Assembly: GCA_027625915.1 (NCBI GenBank)
Contig: JANTQA010000032.1
Span: forward strand, 12,788,001-12,852,000
Direction: 5' to 3'
Source of the DNA: Anaeramoeba flamelloides
Taxonomy: Eukaryota; Metamonada; Anaeramoebidae
Length of the DNA: 64,000 bases
The notes below the pieces were generated by a model. That model was not told the origin of the DNA. It saw only the letters and a list, made by a program, of their open reading frames with translations, and did no database searches. How positions within the stretch are numbered: position 1 is the stretch's first letter; the number at the start of each line of letters is the position of its first letter. Both the position numbers and the translations under genes were made by a program. Below are positions 1 to 32,200 of this stretch, piece by piece.

Positions 1-15
1 AAAACGAATACTTAA

Positions 16-1575
<1,560 letters not shown>

Positions 1576-1969
1576 TCCCGTGCAATTTAGAGTTTCTTAA
1601 TTATATTGTTATATTATTTTATATATTATGATATTATTTTAATTTTAGATCTTTATCCTTACACATCATTTTCTGAATATTTTCTATTATTCAATTATTT
1701 TATTTCAAAACTTATTTTATATTTATATTTTAAATTTATCCTTCAGAAATCTTCGCCTTCTAAAACAGAAATTTTTTTACTTTATTAAAAAAAAATAAAA
1801 GAAATATTATTTTAATTCAATTAAAATAAAATGAAAAAAAGTTTCATTTTTATTTTTAAATTTTATTATTATTGAGGAATTTTTGGAATTTTTATTTTGT
1901 AAAATGAACAATAAAATAAAATAAATACTCATATTTTAACCAAACATAATTTCCATTTCAAATATTCAG

Positions 1970-2726
1970 ATCAACCTGAAATAATAAATATTTGAAAAAA
2001 AAAATATATCCTTTAGTATTCAAGAACAATTAATAATTAAACATGATTTGTAATTTACGTTTAAATATTTCTAAATATACAAAACTATGATATTTTAAAA
2101 ATTAAAAAAAAATAAAACCAAAAAAATCAAAAAAAAGTGAGACAAAATTTATGAAAATAGCTTTAAGTGATTTTTTTATTAAGGAAATTTCACTAAAAAA
2201 AAGTTTAACAAGAAGATTTTTTAATAATTAAATTCATTTGAATTTTAAAAGAAATTATATTTTCTCAATTTTTTTACTGTTTGTTGGTATTTTCAGATAT
2301 TTTTTTTTTTTCCACATTATCTTATGCAAAAAAGTTGTATAAAAAACAAAAAAGAAAAAAAATATCAAAAAAAAAAAAAGTAAGAAAAAGAGAAGGAAAA
2401 AGAAAAGGAAATTAAAACAAAAATTCATTTGAATAAAGATAAAGAAATAAAAAAGGATCAAAAAAAAAAAGAATGAAAAACAAAATTTTTTCAAAAATAA
2501 GTAAAAAAAAAAATAAAAAAAACAAAAATTTGAAAAAAGGAATAGAAAAAAAAAATAGAATTTTTCAAAAAAAAAGAAAAGGAAAATTTGACAATGCAAA
2601 ACTAAAATTTGCAAAATTAGAAAAAATTTTTTTGAGCCAAAAAATTGAAAATTTATTTTGATAAAAATATGCGATAAAACCACTTTTAATAATTTTATAA
2701 AGTGAGTCAAAATTATTGAAAAATAG
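1970..2726 (+). repeat. Dispersed repeat family R1, copy 1
   Basis: Begins CCTGAAATAATAAA and contains ATATCCTTTAGTATTCAAGA, TGATATTTTAAAAATT, AAAAAAGTGAG and a long A-rich middle, ending near GTGAGTCAAAATTATTG. The same blocks occur in the same order and direction at 29229-29855. The two copies differ in many bases and in the length of A runs, so this is an old repeat. No coding capacity is seen. The ends TGACTCAC / GTGAGTCA suggest short inverted termini, which is weak evidence for a DNA element. Confidence 0.75.
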
Positions 2727-2829
2727 TTTTGTTCATATTTTATTTATATTAAAATAATCTACATCATATCTACTTAGTATCAAAAAAAATCCACACTATT
2801 TTATTTTTTTTTATTCATTGAATAAATGT

Positions 2830-3365
2830 AATTAAGACTCTACATATCCTTTTACTTAAATTACCTCAAAAATAATTCAGGCATAAAATCATAAAATTCA
2901 CGATTGTTCAAGGGAAAGACACACCCAATTTTTTTATGAGTTCAAAAGCAAAAAAAAAAAAAAATTGAAAAGAAAAACAAAAAAAGGAAAAAAGAAAAAG
3001 AAAACAAGAAATTTAAAAAGGCTTTATAAGAAGAAATTGGTAAAAAATCATAAAAAAACAAACAAAAAAAAAAACAATACTTGTCTTTCCAAAAGTACCC
3101 AAAATCACAGCCACGATAATTTTCGTTAATTAAATTTGTTTTGGTAATTGATTATGAATATTCATTTGTGGATAGTTATTTAATTGTTTTACTTTCTTTT
3201 TCCTTTTTATCTAATTTGCTTTATCCATTGTGTATTTTTATCTTTGTTTTTTTTTTATTTTGAATATACTCATACTTTCATGTTTCAGTGTCACAGTATT
3301 TGTAATTAATTACTTGATTTTTTTTTAATAACTCTTCTTTATATTATAAAGAAGATTCAGCCTGG
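2830..3365 (-). repeat. About 550 bp short element sharing a LINE-like 3' tail, copy 1
   Basis: In minus-strand reading it aligns with 30300-30855 (plus strand) through AACTCTTCTT...GAAGATTCAG, TTTCAGTGTCACA, CACCCAAAATCACA, GGTAAAAAATC and AATCATA..TTCACGAT. Its final roughly 80 bases (2830-2910) match the 3' end of the LINE copies at 18.8, 32.9 and 53.4 kb. It has no open frame, and I see no clear tRNA-type promoter boxes. It is probably a non-autonomous element moved by the LINE, or a LINE 3' remnant with a foreign 5' part. Confidence 0.7.
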
Positions 3366-3618
3366 TAAAAAAGGAAAAAAAAAAAAAACCCTCCAATTTT
3401 AGAGATTTTTTGTGATTGAAAATAACTTTCAAAAACTCAAAGTGAGAATGACAATGAAGAATTGTTATTATTTTATAAGGGATATATGAAAATAAAAATA
3501 TTGGAATGAAAAATGCATAAACTTGCATTAATAATCAAAAAATTAAAAAATAAGAGCTAAGATTCAACAATATAATCAATTAAACAAAAAAAAAATTCTT
3601 TCTTTCTTTCTTTTTGTA

Positions 3619-3817
3619 CAGTCAGTTCCACTTTTAAGGCACAAACTTTCAACGAAATTTAAGGCACAAAAAAAATCTCAAATTAAAGCACAAAATTCAA
3701 ATTCTTGTGGAAATTAATTGTAAAAAACAAAAATTACCAATTTTGTGCCTTAATTTGAGATTTTTTTTGTGCCTTAAATTTTGTTGAAAGTTTGTGCCTA
3801 AAAAGTGAAACTGACTG
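3619..3817. mobile_element. Palindromic MITE, family M1, copy a
   Basis: 199 bp near-perfect inverted repeat flanked by TA (3617-3618 and 3818-3819). The left end is CAGTCAGTTCCACTTTTAAG and the right end is the complement of CAGTCAGTTTCAC. Arms contain GGCACAAACTTTCAAC and AATCTCAAATTAA. TA duplication plus a CAGT terminus is typical of Tc1/mariner-derived MITEs. Confidence 0.9.
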
Positions 3818-3934
3818 TACTAATAATCCCCCCTTTTAAATTATTTTCTATTTTTCTTATATCTTCTTTCTTTTTTCTATTCATTACTTCATGTTTATTC
3901 TTTTTAAAAATAGAAAAAAAATTGGGATATATCT

Positions 3935-4035
3935 TTCGATTGAAAAATCCGAAAATCTTAGATTTTTTATTTAAATTTCCTTTGAAGTAATCTAAGTAAT
4001 AATACATTTGGAGTGTAATTTACACTTTTTAAATA
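3935..4035 (+). repeat. Isolated LINE-like 3' tail
   Basis: About 100 bases (AAAAATCCGAAAATCTTAGA ... GGAGTGTAATTTACAC) similar to the terminal part of the 30300-30855 element and, in reverse complement, to the 3' end of the LINE copies. No upstream LINE sequence is attached. Confidence 0.55.
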
Positions 4036-4334
4036 ATAATAATTTGATATTTTTCTAATTGTGTTATAATATAACACATAACACAACTGTCAGATGATTA
4101 TTCATCTCATCCCAACAAATTAAAATTATAATGATGTATCAAATTACCACTTTTAAACAAATTAAATGCATATTCAAAGGATGCTATAAACAATTAATAT
4201 CAGGTTTAATCCGAGGAAAAAACTAATATAATTGTGATCAAGATAAACTGCAATTGAGAAAAAAGATACCCAGCATTTTTTTACCAATATCAATTATTAT
4301 TTATATTTAACCTTTTAAAAATAAATTCTAAATA

Positions 4335-4533
4335 CAGCCAGTTTCACTTTTAAGGCACAAATTTTCAACAAAATTTAAGGCACAAAAAAATCTCAAATTA
4401 AGGCACAAAATTTCGAATTTTTTTTTTTTAACAATTTATTTTTCCTAGAATTTGAATTTTGTGCTTTAATTTGAGATTTTTCTTGTGCCTTAGATTTCTT
4501 TGAAAGTTTGTGCCTTAAAAGTGAAACTGACTG
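4335..4533. mobile_element. Palindromic MITE, family M1, copy b
   Basis: 199 bp, the same length as copy a. TA flanks at 4333-4334 and 4534-4535. Left end CAGCCAGTTTCACTTTTAAG; the centre is T-rich, then AATTTGAATTTTGTGC. Confidence 0.9.
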
Positions 4534-4559
4534 TAATATGAATAAGAATAATCAACAGA

Positions 4560-4880
4560 GAATAACCAATTCCCCTCTGGAATGATACAAAAAAATCAAT
4601 AAATTTTCTTAAAAATTAAAAAAGTCCTATTTTAAATTCCCAATTCAGAAAAAAGAGACCCTTTTGATTTCAAATACAAGATTGAAGAAAAAAGACAATA
4701 GATACCAAATAGATTTCTGTACAATCATTTCCAATTTTATAATAACATTAGAATATCACATTTTTACCAAGTGGCTATAAATCTGGTAATAAAAAAAAAT
4801 AGAAATGAATTACTTGTCAAAAAAAATCAAAAAAAAAGAAAAATAGTAAAATGAGAAAAATTAATTGAAATTTTGAAATT
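4560..4880 (-). repeat. Fragment of TIR family T1
   Basis: Shares TTTTTACCAAGTGGCTAT, AAATGAATTACTTG and the preceding block with the fuller element at 44205-44740 in the same direction (and with 32160-32692 in reverse). The left terminus may have been lost near the MITE ending at 4533. Degenerate and non-coding. Confidence 0.5.
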
Positions 4881-5040
4881 TTTTCAATTTATTTTTTTTT
4901 CTAATATCAATTCAAATATTTTAAAATTAGGCAATTCACTCATAAAAACTTGGAACATTAGATGGGAATCATAAATAATTATTTTTGTTCTCTTGAAGTT
5001 AAAATTATCAAAAAATTTACAAATATAATAGTTATTATTA

Positions 5041-5236
5041 CAGTCAGTTTCACTTTTAAGGTACAAACTTTCAACAAAATTTAAGGAACAAAAAAATCTC
5101 AAATTAAGGCACAAAATTTGTAATTTTTTTTTTTACAATTTATTTTACTAGAATCTGAATTTTGTGCCTTAATTTGAGATTTTTCTTGTGCTTTAAATTT
5201 CTTTGAAAGTTTGTGCCTTAAATTTGAAACTGACTG
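5041..5236. mobile_element. Palindromic MITE, family M1, copy c
   Basis: 196 bp, flanked by TA (5039-5040, 5237-5238). Left end CAGTCAGTTTCACTTTTAAG. Only 68 bases separate it from copy d. Confidence 0.9.
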
Positions 5237-5304
5237 TAGATTTTTTTAGCCAATCATGATTTATGTTTCCCCCAGTCTGTTCTGAGAGTTATCGACATTT
5301 TTTA

Positions 5305-5500
5305 CAATCAGTTCCACTTTTAAGATACAAAATTTCAACCAAATTTAATATGCAAAAAAAATCTCAAATTAAATCACAAAATTCAGATTCTAATAAAATC
5401 ATTGAAATAAAAAAAAAGTATAAAAAATTTACCTTAATTTAGGATTTTTTTGTATCTTAAATTTCGAAGAAAATTTTTGTCTTAAAAGTGGAACTGAGTG
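5305..5500. mobile_element. Palindromic MITE, family M1, copy d (diverged)
   Basis: 196 bp, flanked by TA (5303-5304, 5501-5502). Left end CAATCAGTTCCACTTTTAAG. More diverged from the consensus than copies a-c, so an older insertion. Confidence 0.85.
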
Positions 5501-6238
5501 TAAAAGTTGAATAAATTTTTATCAATATTACTTGAAATGAGTGATTTGTAGTTTAAGAAACAATCCTGTAATTGTCCTATTGATAAATCAAAAAAGTTAT
5601 TTCAAGTACCAATAAATTTTCTTAATTATTTGATGAAAAAACAACAGACCTTTGAAAATCATTTAGAAATGACATTTTTTGAATTTTAATTAGGTTTCAA
5701 TCTTGAAATTTGAGATAGAATTTAAATTAATATAATTAAATTCTCAAAGTAAATCTAAATTTGGGTATTAATTGTTTTAAAATTTCTGTTTTATTGGTTC
5801 TATTATTTTGATAACAGAGAAAGAGATTACCTCTACAACAATTTCCTTCTTTCAATAAATCGTACTTCTTATTCATAAACAGAACTCTAATTCATTCTCT
5901 TCTTCTTTCAATGATTTCTCAGAAAAGTGAAACTAACAAGTTGGATTGTCCTTGGGTTATAACCTTTGGAATAAGGCTTTACTATTTTCATCGATTGATG
6001 TAAACAATGAAAAAAAAATTTTCCAATTTGAATGTCACCCTTAATTTTTAGCTTTGATTGGTTCTCTTCAGGTTAGGTTCCAATTTTTTTCTGAAAAGAT
6101 TCGTAGAACAGTTTTGTGAATGATGTAAACTCACTGGAAAATATCAAAAATTAAATCTTCTTGAATTGATCAGAACAAAAATAGAGCTTTTATTTTTTGT
6201 CATTTTTCTTGTTTTCATACGTTTTATTTTTATGTTTG

Positions 6239-25174
<18,936 letters not shown>

Positions 25175-25294
25175 TTTTTTTGGGGAAAAGATATATCAAA
25201 TTTATCAGTTGATTGATATTTTTTTTTGATTTTATCAAATAAACACAAATAATTCAAATTCATATGAAAACTTGAAAATTAATAATATCCATAT

Positions 25295-26375
25295 AAGATA
25301 TTTCCGAAAAAATGTTGATTTATTTTTTATATTTCATAAAAAATCATCATTGCTAGTGTAGCTATTTGTTAATTGATTATAAAAAATTAAGTTATATATT
25401 AACACTTATTGAATCAATGACTGTGGTATATATTTCAAAATATGTTCATTTTGAAATATTTTCCAAAAAATGAAAAAAAAAATAGCATTTTTATTTGGTG
25501 AAAACAAAACAAGACCAATTTCAATAAAAAACTGGAAATATGAAAAAGGGAACAAATGATTTTTTAAACAATCAAATACTGCATTATTAAGTTTTCAATT
25601 CTATTGGAAAATTTTTTCGAGATTAAAGAACTTATGTAAAACGATTTTTTGATCAAAAAGAAAATTATAAATTAGCAATAACCACCCCTAAAAAATATCA
25701 TATAAAATCGAGATTAGAAAATTTAATACCTTATATGAAAGTTTTAACATACTAACAAACAAATTGTATTATTATCAAGAATCAATAAATGGTAGTTAAT
25801 GATTTTTTATATTTAAATATTAATATTGGAATTGAGTTTAATCAAGATATTTTAAAATGAATTTGCCCCACTTTTTTAGAAAATGGCTTATATATACCGC
25901 TTAGTAACCAATTTGGCCTAAATTTTCAAAAGTTTTTAAGAAAAGATTTAAAATGATATTAATTGTTTAATTAAATTTATTTTGTTATTTATCTTTAATC
26001 TTGATTTTAATTCTAATAAAAAGTTAAAATTGTTTAAAGATAAATAAATTTTGTTATTGTATTTTTTTTTTGATCTTGTAAAAAAAAATAATTATTTATT
26101 TTTACATTTTTTTTATTAATTTTTTTTTTTATTTCAATTTTTTAAATAAGAAATTTTATTACAATAATAACAATTCAAGATCCAAGTACATTGATTTATT
26201 AATAATAACCATCAATAAAGTTGTTAATTTTTTGATAAAATAATAAATAAAAAAATATATTACTGACAAAGTAGGTATTTTTTTTTTTTGACAAAACTTT
26301 GATGAATTTGGAATTAAAAGAAAAATGAAATTCATTTCTTTGGGCCAAAATTAAGATTTTAATACATCTAATTTT
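25295..26375 (+). repeat. Composite repeat A-B, copy 1
   Basis: Block A (25295-25915) matches 60565-61160 in the same direction: ACCAATTTCAATAAAAAACT, ATAAATGGTAGTTAATGATT, TGCCCCACTTT. Block B (25918-26375) matches 60080-60545 in reverse complement: TAATAAATCAATG, TATTGTAATAAAA, TTTTGGCC. So B sits right of A here and left of A, flipped, in the other copy. Confidence 0.75.
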
Positions 26376-27085
26376 CTAAATCATCAACAATAGTAAATAA
26401 TTAAAAAAAAAAATAAAACTGGAAATAATTTTATTTTTTATAATGGAATAAAAACAATAGAAACTTTTTCATAGATAAATTAATTAACTCCAAAATACGA
26501 AAATATAAATTATTTTTCAAAAATGTTGACTTACTTTATAATGTTTTTGAAAGTGATTTTGTTGGGTTTTATCATGTATTCTAATCTGAAAAATAGTTCA
26601 ATTTCTTTTTTTCTAAATTTTCTTTTGTTTTTTTTTCATTTTCTTTTTTTTTTTTTTTTTTTTTTTAACAAAGTAAGGCTGAAAAAAAAAAATCTTCAAA
26701 AAGACAAATAATCACTATGAAAATTGAGACAATGAAATGTTTTTTGAACAATTATTTTTTTATTAGTAAAAAATCTTGTTGACTTGATTCATAAATAGTT
26801 CTATAATAATAAAAATCCGTAAGTTTAATAATCAAAAATTGTGTTTCATTTTTTATTTATTTTTGGTTTTTATTTTTCTTAATTATTAAAACATCAGGCT
26901 TTTAGATTTTTTGAATGACTTAAAAGTGAATTGTGCATCAGATTTAATTATTTGTTGTTCTTGAATAAGATAAAAATAATTTTTTTTTTTCAATTTATTA
27001 TTCTTGGTTTTGTCACAATTGTTGGAATATAGTATACATTCAAATTTTAATAATATTCAAGGAGAATAAAATACTCCCCTAAAGG

Positions 27086-27430
27086 TTAAAGCCACTTATT
27101 GTGAATTTATTTCATACTCCAAGATTATCTTACAACTAAAAAGAATGATGTAAAATTGAACTTCTTTTCGTTGAAAAAAATCAAATAACAAAAAAAATAT
27201 CAAATATTCAAAAAAAAACAATATCAAAGTAGCTCAACAAAAACGATCAAAACAAAAAGAAAAAGAAAAAGAAAACAAAAAAAAAACAAAATTAAAATTT
27301 GGTGGGTCTAAAAAAGTAAAAATACAATAAAATTAACCAAAAAAAGTTTAACAGTATTCTCAATGAAAAAAATTCAAATAACAAAAAAAATACAAAGTCC
27401 CAAAAAAATTAGATTGAAAAAAAAAAATCC
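27086..27430 (+). repeat. Dispersed repeat family R3, 5' fragment
   Basis: Matches the first half of 8428-9290 in the same direction (AAGCCACTTATTGTGAATTT, GTAAAATTGAACTTCTTTT, AGTTTAACAGTATTCT). Confidence 0.8.
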
Positions 27431-27672
27431 ATTGTCTGAAATCTAAATTAATTCAAAAAGTTTATGAATTATTAATTTAAATCAAGATAAATATTAAATT
27501 ATTTTCATAGAGGTATTCAAAAAAATAAAATAGAGAAAGAAGCCATTAAATTCTTTTAATAAAATATTTTATAGCGAAAGAAAAAGAAGAAAAAAAGAAA
27601 AGAAAAAAAAAAATAATCACTAAGGATTTATTTATATATTTGTATATTTGTATTGAAAATTATTTTTATATT

Positions 27673-29242
27673 TTACAAATCAATAAAATCTTCATCTAGT
27701 TGAGATTGTTTAGAATGGATTACTTTTTTTTTAATTTTAACAATTTTGTGAATATTGTCATCGTCTGTACTTGAAATTACCAGGGGTATTGTTGGATTCC
27801 ATGAGAAATCTCTCACAACAGAATGATGTTCAGAATGAGTGAACTATTTTTTTAATGATAATTTTCAAAAAATTAATAAAAAAATAAAAAAAAATATTAA
27901 AAATACAAAATCGAATTCTTATTTGGAAAAAAAGTGATTAAAAAATGAAAAATATGAAAGAAATTCAAATAATTACAATTAATTCTGTTGGTGAATCATC
28001 ATATAAATTAAATTTTTCAGCGCCAATTTTATTTATATCCCAAAGATGGATTTTTGAACCATCTTCTGAGCTAGCAAAAATGTTTGTATCAAATGGATAC
28101 CAAATTAATCGATAAACAGCCTGTTTATGTTTTGTAAACACATGAACAGGTAATTTATAATTTCTAAGGTCCCATAATTTAATACTCTATAAATCGAAAG
28201 ACAAAAAGTATGAAAAATAATAATATTAGTAGTAATAATAAATAAATAAATATAAAAAAAAAAAAAAAAGAGAGAGAGGGGGGGGGGGCATAAGGGAATC
28301 GGATTAAAAAATCTAAATAGATATAAAATTGGAATTAATTTTGGTAGTATTGGGGAATTTACCAGATCATTCGAACCAGTTAATACAAATCTAGTTTTTG
28401 TTGGATGAAAGGCTAAGGCATTCGTTTCACTTTCATGTGCAGTAAAGTTTATATAACTGTTTTTCATTCTTAAATCTGTTAAAATTAATTTTTTATCATC
28501 CGAAACACTTCCAAATAGATTCTCATCATTAGGAACCCATTCAACATCCTTTTTGAAAAGAAAATAAAAATGAGAAGAATTCAAAAAAGTATAAGAAAAG
28601 AATATTAATAATTTCATAAATAATAGTAAAAAAAAATAAAAAAAAAAATTAAATAATCAAATTCCATACTTCAACTACATTACTATGGATATTTAAAATT
28701 GTTTTTGGCTGTATAGTTTTTGACCATGAGCTTTCCAAATCATATACACATATTTTATTGTCATAACTTCCGCTTAATAATAACCCCCGTTTATATTTAT
28801 TCCATGATAAACCATAGCTAATTTATATATAATAAAAAAAAGAATTAGAAGAATTAATTTTTTGGAAAGGGGATCCAAAAATATTGATATTAAATGATAA
28901 CAACGAGTGATACATTTTTGAAATTGAAGATTTTTGATTAAATCCAGTGTTTTTTCAGAAATAAATTCTCTATTTTCATATATATTATTACAATATTCGA
29001 TTTCTCTTATTGAATTACTTCTTTTTTGTTCTTTTTTTTCTTCTATTATTTAAGAATCATTTTTTTTTGAAAAATAATATCTTTTCAAGTAATTATTGAT
29101 TTGAAATTTTAAAATTCTAATTCCAAATAAATATCAATTCTTAAATTCGTTTATATTGTCTTTTCTATCTTTTCCTTATAATTGAATATTTCTCTTTAAA
29201 TATTCTCAATTTCAAAAATGGTGACTCACCTGAAATAATAAA

Positions 29243-29277
<35 letters not shown>

Positions 29278-32200
29278 TTTAGTATTCAAAAACAACTAAT
29301 AATTAAATATGATTAGTATTTCACTTTTAAATCATTCTAAATATATAAAAACTTGATATTTTAAAAATTAAAAAAAAAATAAAACCAAAAACTAAAAAAA
29401 AGTGAGTCACAATTTCTGAAATGAGCATTACAGATTTTTTATTACTGAAATTTTACTGAAAAAAAGTTTAAAAAAAAGATTTTATGTTAATAATTCAATT
29501 CATTTTAAAAGACATTCATAGTCTCAATTTTATTAATGGTTATTTGTCTTTTTGAAGATCTTTTTTTTTTTCAGGATCTTTTGCAAAAAAAAGCATGTAA
29601 CAAAAAAAAAACAAAAAGAAATAAAAAAAAATAAATGAAAAGTATCAAAAAACAAAAGAAAAATTTTTAAAAAAAAAAAAAAAACAAAAAGAAAATTCGA
29701 AAAAATTTGATAAAAAAAGAAAATAAAAACAAATAATTTTAAATCTAACAATTGAAATATTTATTTGATAAGAATATGGGATAAACCCTCAAAAAAAACT
29801 CCCATTAACATTATAAAGTCAGTCAAAATTTTTGAAAAATAGTTTAGTTTCATATGAATCACTTTAAAACTCATTTTTTATTTATTTATTGATTTTTTAT
29901 AAAAAGTTATAAATACATCATTAATGAATAAATTTTGGTAATTTGTGCTACTTCTTCTATAAGACAAGGTTTTCTAAAATTCAAAAGTCCAGAAAAAAAT
30001 CTAAGATTTTTCTCAATTTTTTTAAATCCTAGAAGAGCTAACAATGGTTTTTCAAAATTTTAAAAAATTAAATAAAATTAAATATTTCACTCTATTCTTA
30101 TGAATTATGGAAAACCGCTGTTAACCTTTTTTTTTTAATTGAGAAATTAAAGGAAAATTTTAATTTATTTTATTTTTATTTCTTAATGTAAAAAAAAAAC
30201 TTGGTTCGGTTGAGTTGTATTTTCTGTTAATTTGGAAAATAAATAGATTTTCAAAATAAAACTAAAAACCACAAAAAAAAAACATTACAAACTTTAATTT
30301 TTTTCCATTTTTCCCCTTGGACTGAATCTTCTTTCTATTGGGAAGAAGAGTTACAAAGGAAAAAGATTAAGTGGTTCATTGTTAATAATGTGACACTGAA
30401 ACCCAAAAGTATGAGTAACTTGAAAAAAAAAATCTAAAAAGCAAAGGTTAAAAATGATCAAAGATTTTGGGCAAATCAAATCAAAAAAAGAAAAAAGAAA
30501 TTACTACAAATTAAATAACGATCCCCCAAGTGAACATTTATGATCAATTATCAAATCAAATTAAATTAATCAAAAGTATAGTGGATGTGATTTTGGGTGT
30601 TCTTAAAAAAAGATAGCATTGTTTTGTTTTTTTTTTTTTTTGATTTTTTACCAATTGCTTCTTATAAATCCCTTTTTAGTTTTCTTTTTCTTTTTCCTTT
30701 TTTCATTTTTCATTTTTGATTTTTGAACAATAATAAAAAAAAATGGGTCTTTTTTCCCTTGAAAAATCGTGAAATATATGATTTGACTGTTAAATTACCT
30801 TTGAGGAAATTTAAGTGAAATGAAATTTAGAGTGTAATTTAGACTTTTTCAATCCATAATAACATTATAAACTTTTGATAAGAATCAAAAAAATGTATAT
30901 CACTTCCTAAATTAAATTAATTATTAAATCGGTGTTAATAACTTAAAAATATAGTTATATAATAGTACAAAACCACATATAACTAATTTACAATTAATAA
31001 ATCTCCAAAACTGGACTAAATTGTGTTTCTCGAAATAAAAACCAAAAGTGAATCGATTCTATGATGATTCTCCACCTTTTCAAAAAGAAATCTGATAAAG
31101 TCAGCAAGGTGTAAAAATGTAAAACAATAAGTTACTAAAATCTTATTATTTGAGTTCTAGATAGTTCAAATTTCTTTTTAAAATCAATTTTCTCTTTTTA
31201 AATAAATTATATTTTTTTTTTTTTTTTCATATTTTCCAAAAATTTTGTAATGTAAACTCTTTTTCAGTCAAAGTGGCACAGTTTAATTGAAGAAATAGAA
31301 CATTTTATATGATTTTAATCAAGTACTGTTCTCTATATACAATTTTAATTTTTAGAACTGATCATTTTTTGTAATTTCAACAAATTCTTCTCAAAATAAA
31401 TTTTCAATTTTTTTTGTCAATTACTTTTTCTTTTCTTTTTTATTTTTTTTATAAAAAGTACAATTTAAAAAAAAATGTTTTGAAACACCAAATTAACTTT
31501 AATAAAATCGAGTCTTTATATAATCTTTTAAAATCAATACATTTAATTATTAAAAAAAATTATCGTCAACAATTTTAATTTCCAAAGAAATTGAGAAATA
31601 TTACATCAATGTATCAATGTAAGTGACCCAAAAAAATTTTTTTAACATTTTATTTATTTAGGAAATTTATAATTTTTTTGGGTATTTCTTTTATGATTAT
31701 CAAATCTAACCTGAAGTTTATTATTTCTCGTATTTCTAAATAATTGTAGGTTTAGTTGATTATAAAAAAAAATTGATTTTTTCTTTTTTGGCTCTGTCAC
31801 TTTGGGTGAAATGGAGTTTATATATAATAATAATAATAAATATATAAAAAAAATAAAAAAAAAAACAAGTACCCTTCTTTAGAGTGGCCTTCCAAAGTAA
31901 CAATTGGGTTGTCTTCTTTTACCAAATTATAAAGATATATTTTTCCATCAGCATTTTTAGTAGCAATTATTTGTGGATCAAATGGGTTATATCTAGCTCT
32001 ATTGATTTCAGTTTTTGCTTTTAAACGGTGAGTGTATTTAAAGTATTTATTCTCTATTAAAAAAAATATTAGAAAAATAATAATAACAATAACAACCATC
32101 ATAATAATAAAAAAGAATAATTATAAAAAACAAAAAAAAAAATAAAAAAAAAATAATTAAGCCATTTTCCAGTCAAAGGGTACAAGTTGTAGAGAGTGAA

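Larger units (their letters stand above)
1576..6238. other. Intergenic stretch between Rpt3 and the BEACH gene, repeat-filled
   Basis: 4.66 kb with no credible gene; the short open frames are poly-Phe or poly-Lys products of T and A runs. It holds one copy of a dispersed repeat (1970-2726), a LINE-tail element (2830-3365), a second LINE-like tail (3935-4035), four palindromic MITEs (3619-5500) and part of a longer TIR element (about 4560-4880). The last 300 bases before 6239 show nothing recognisable beyond AT-rich sequence and are presumably the promoter region of the BEACH gene. Confidence 0.7.
25175..27672. other. Intergenic stretch, convergent BEACH and RBBP4-like genes
   Basis: 2.5 kb between two 3' ends, with no gene. 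It holds composite repeat A/B (25295-26375) and an R3 fragment (27086-27430). The remainder is T/A runs, including long poly-T near 26640-26665. Confidence 0.7.
28818..31872 (-). other. RBBP4-like intron (3,055 bp, phase 2), repeat-filled
   Basis: Gene-sense donor GAAGG|GTACTTG and acceptor AAATTAG|CTATGG restore HSKEGYGLSWN. It contains repeat R1 (29229-29855), a palindrome region (29960-30290), the LINE-tail element (30300-30855) and a TIR element (31250-31825). Confidence 0.88.

Noticed and set aside
2255-2710. 151-residue minus-strand open frame, poly-Phe/Leu rich
   Set aside because: It is the complement of A-runs inside repeat R1; composition is that of homopolymers and it has no domain.
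6197-6238. Upstream in-frame ATG at 6197 as the BEACH start
   Set aside because: The added residues (MSFFLFSYVLFLCL) look like a signal anchor unsuited to a cytosolic BEACH scaffold; the ATG at 6239 starts a typical polar N terminus. Not fully excluded.
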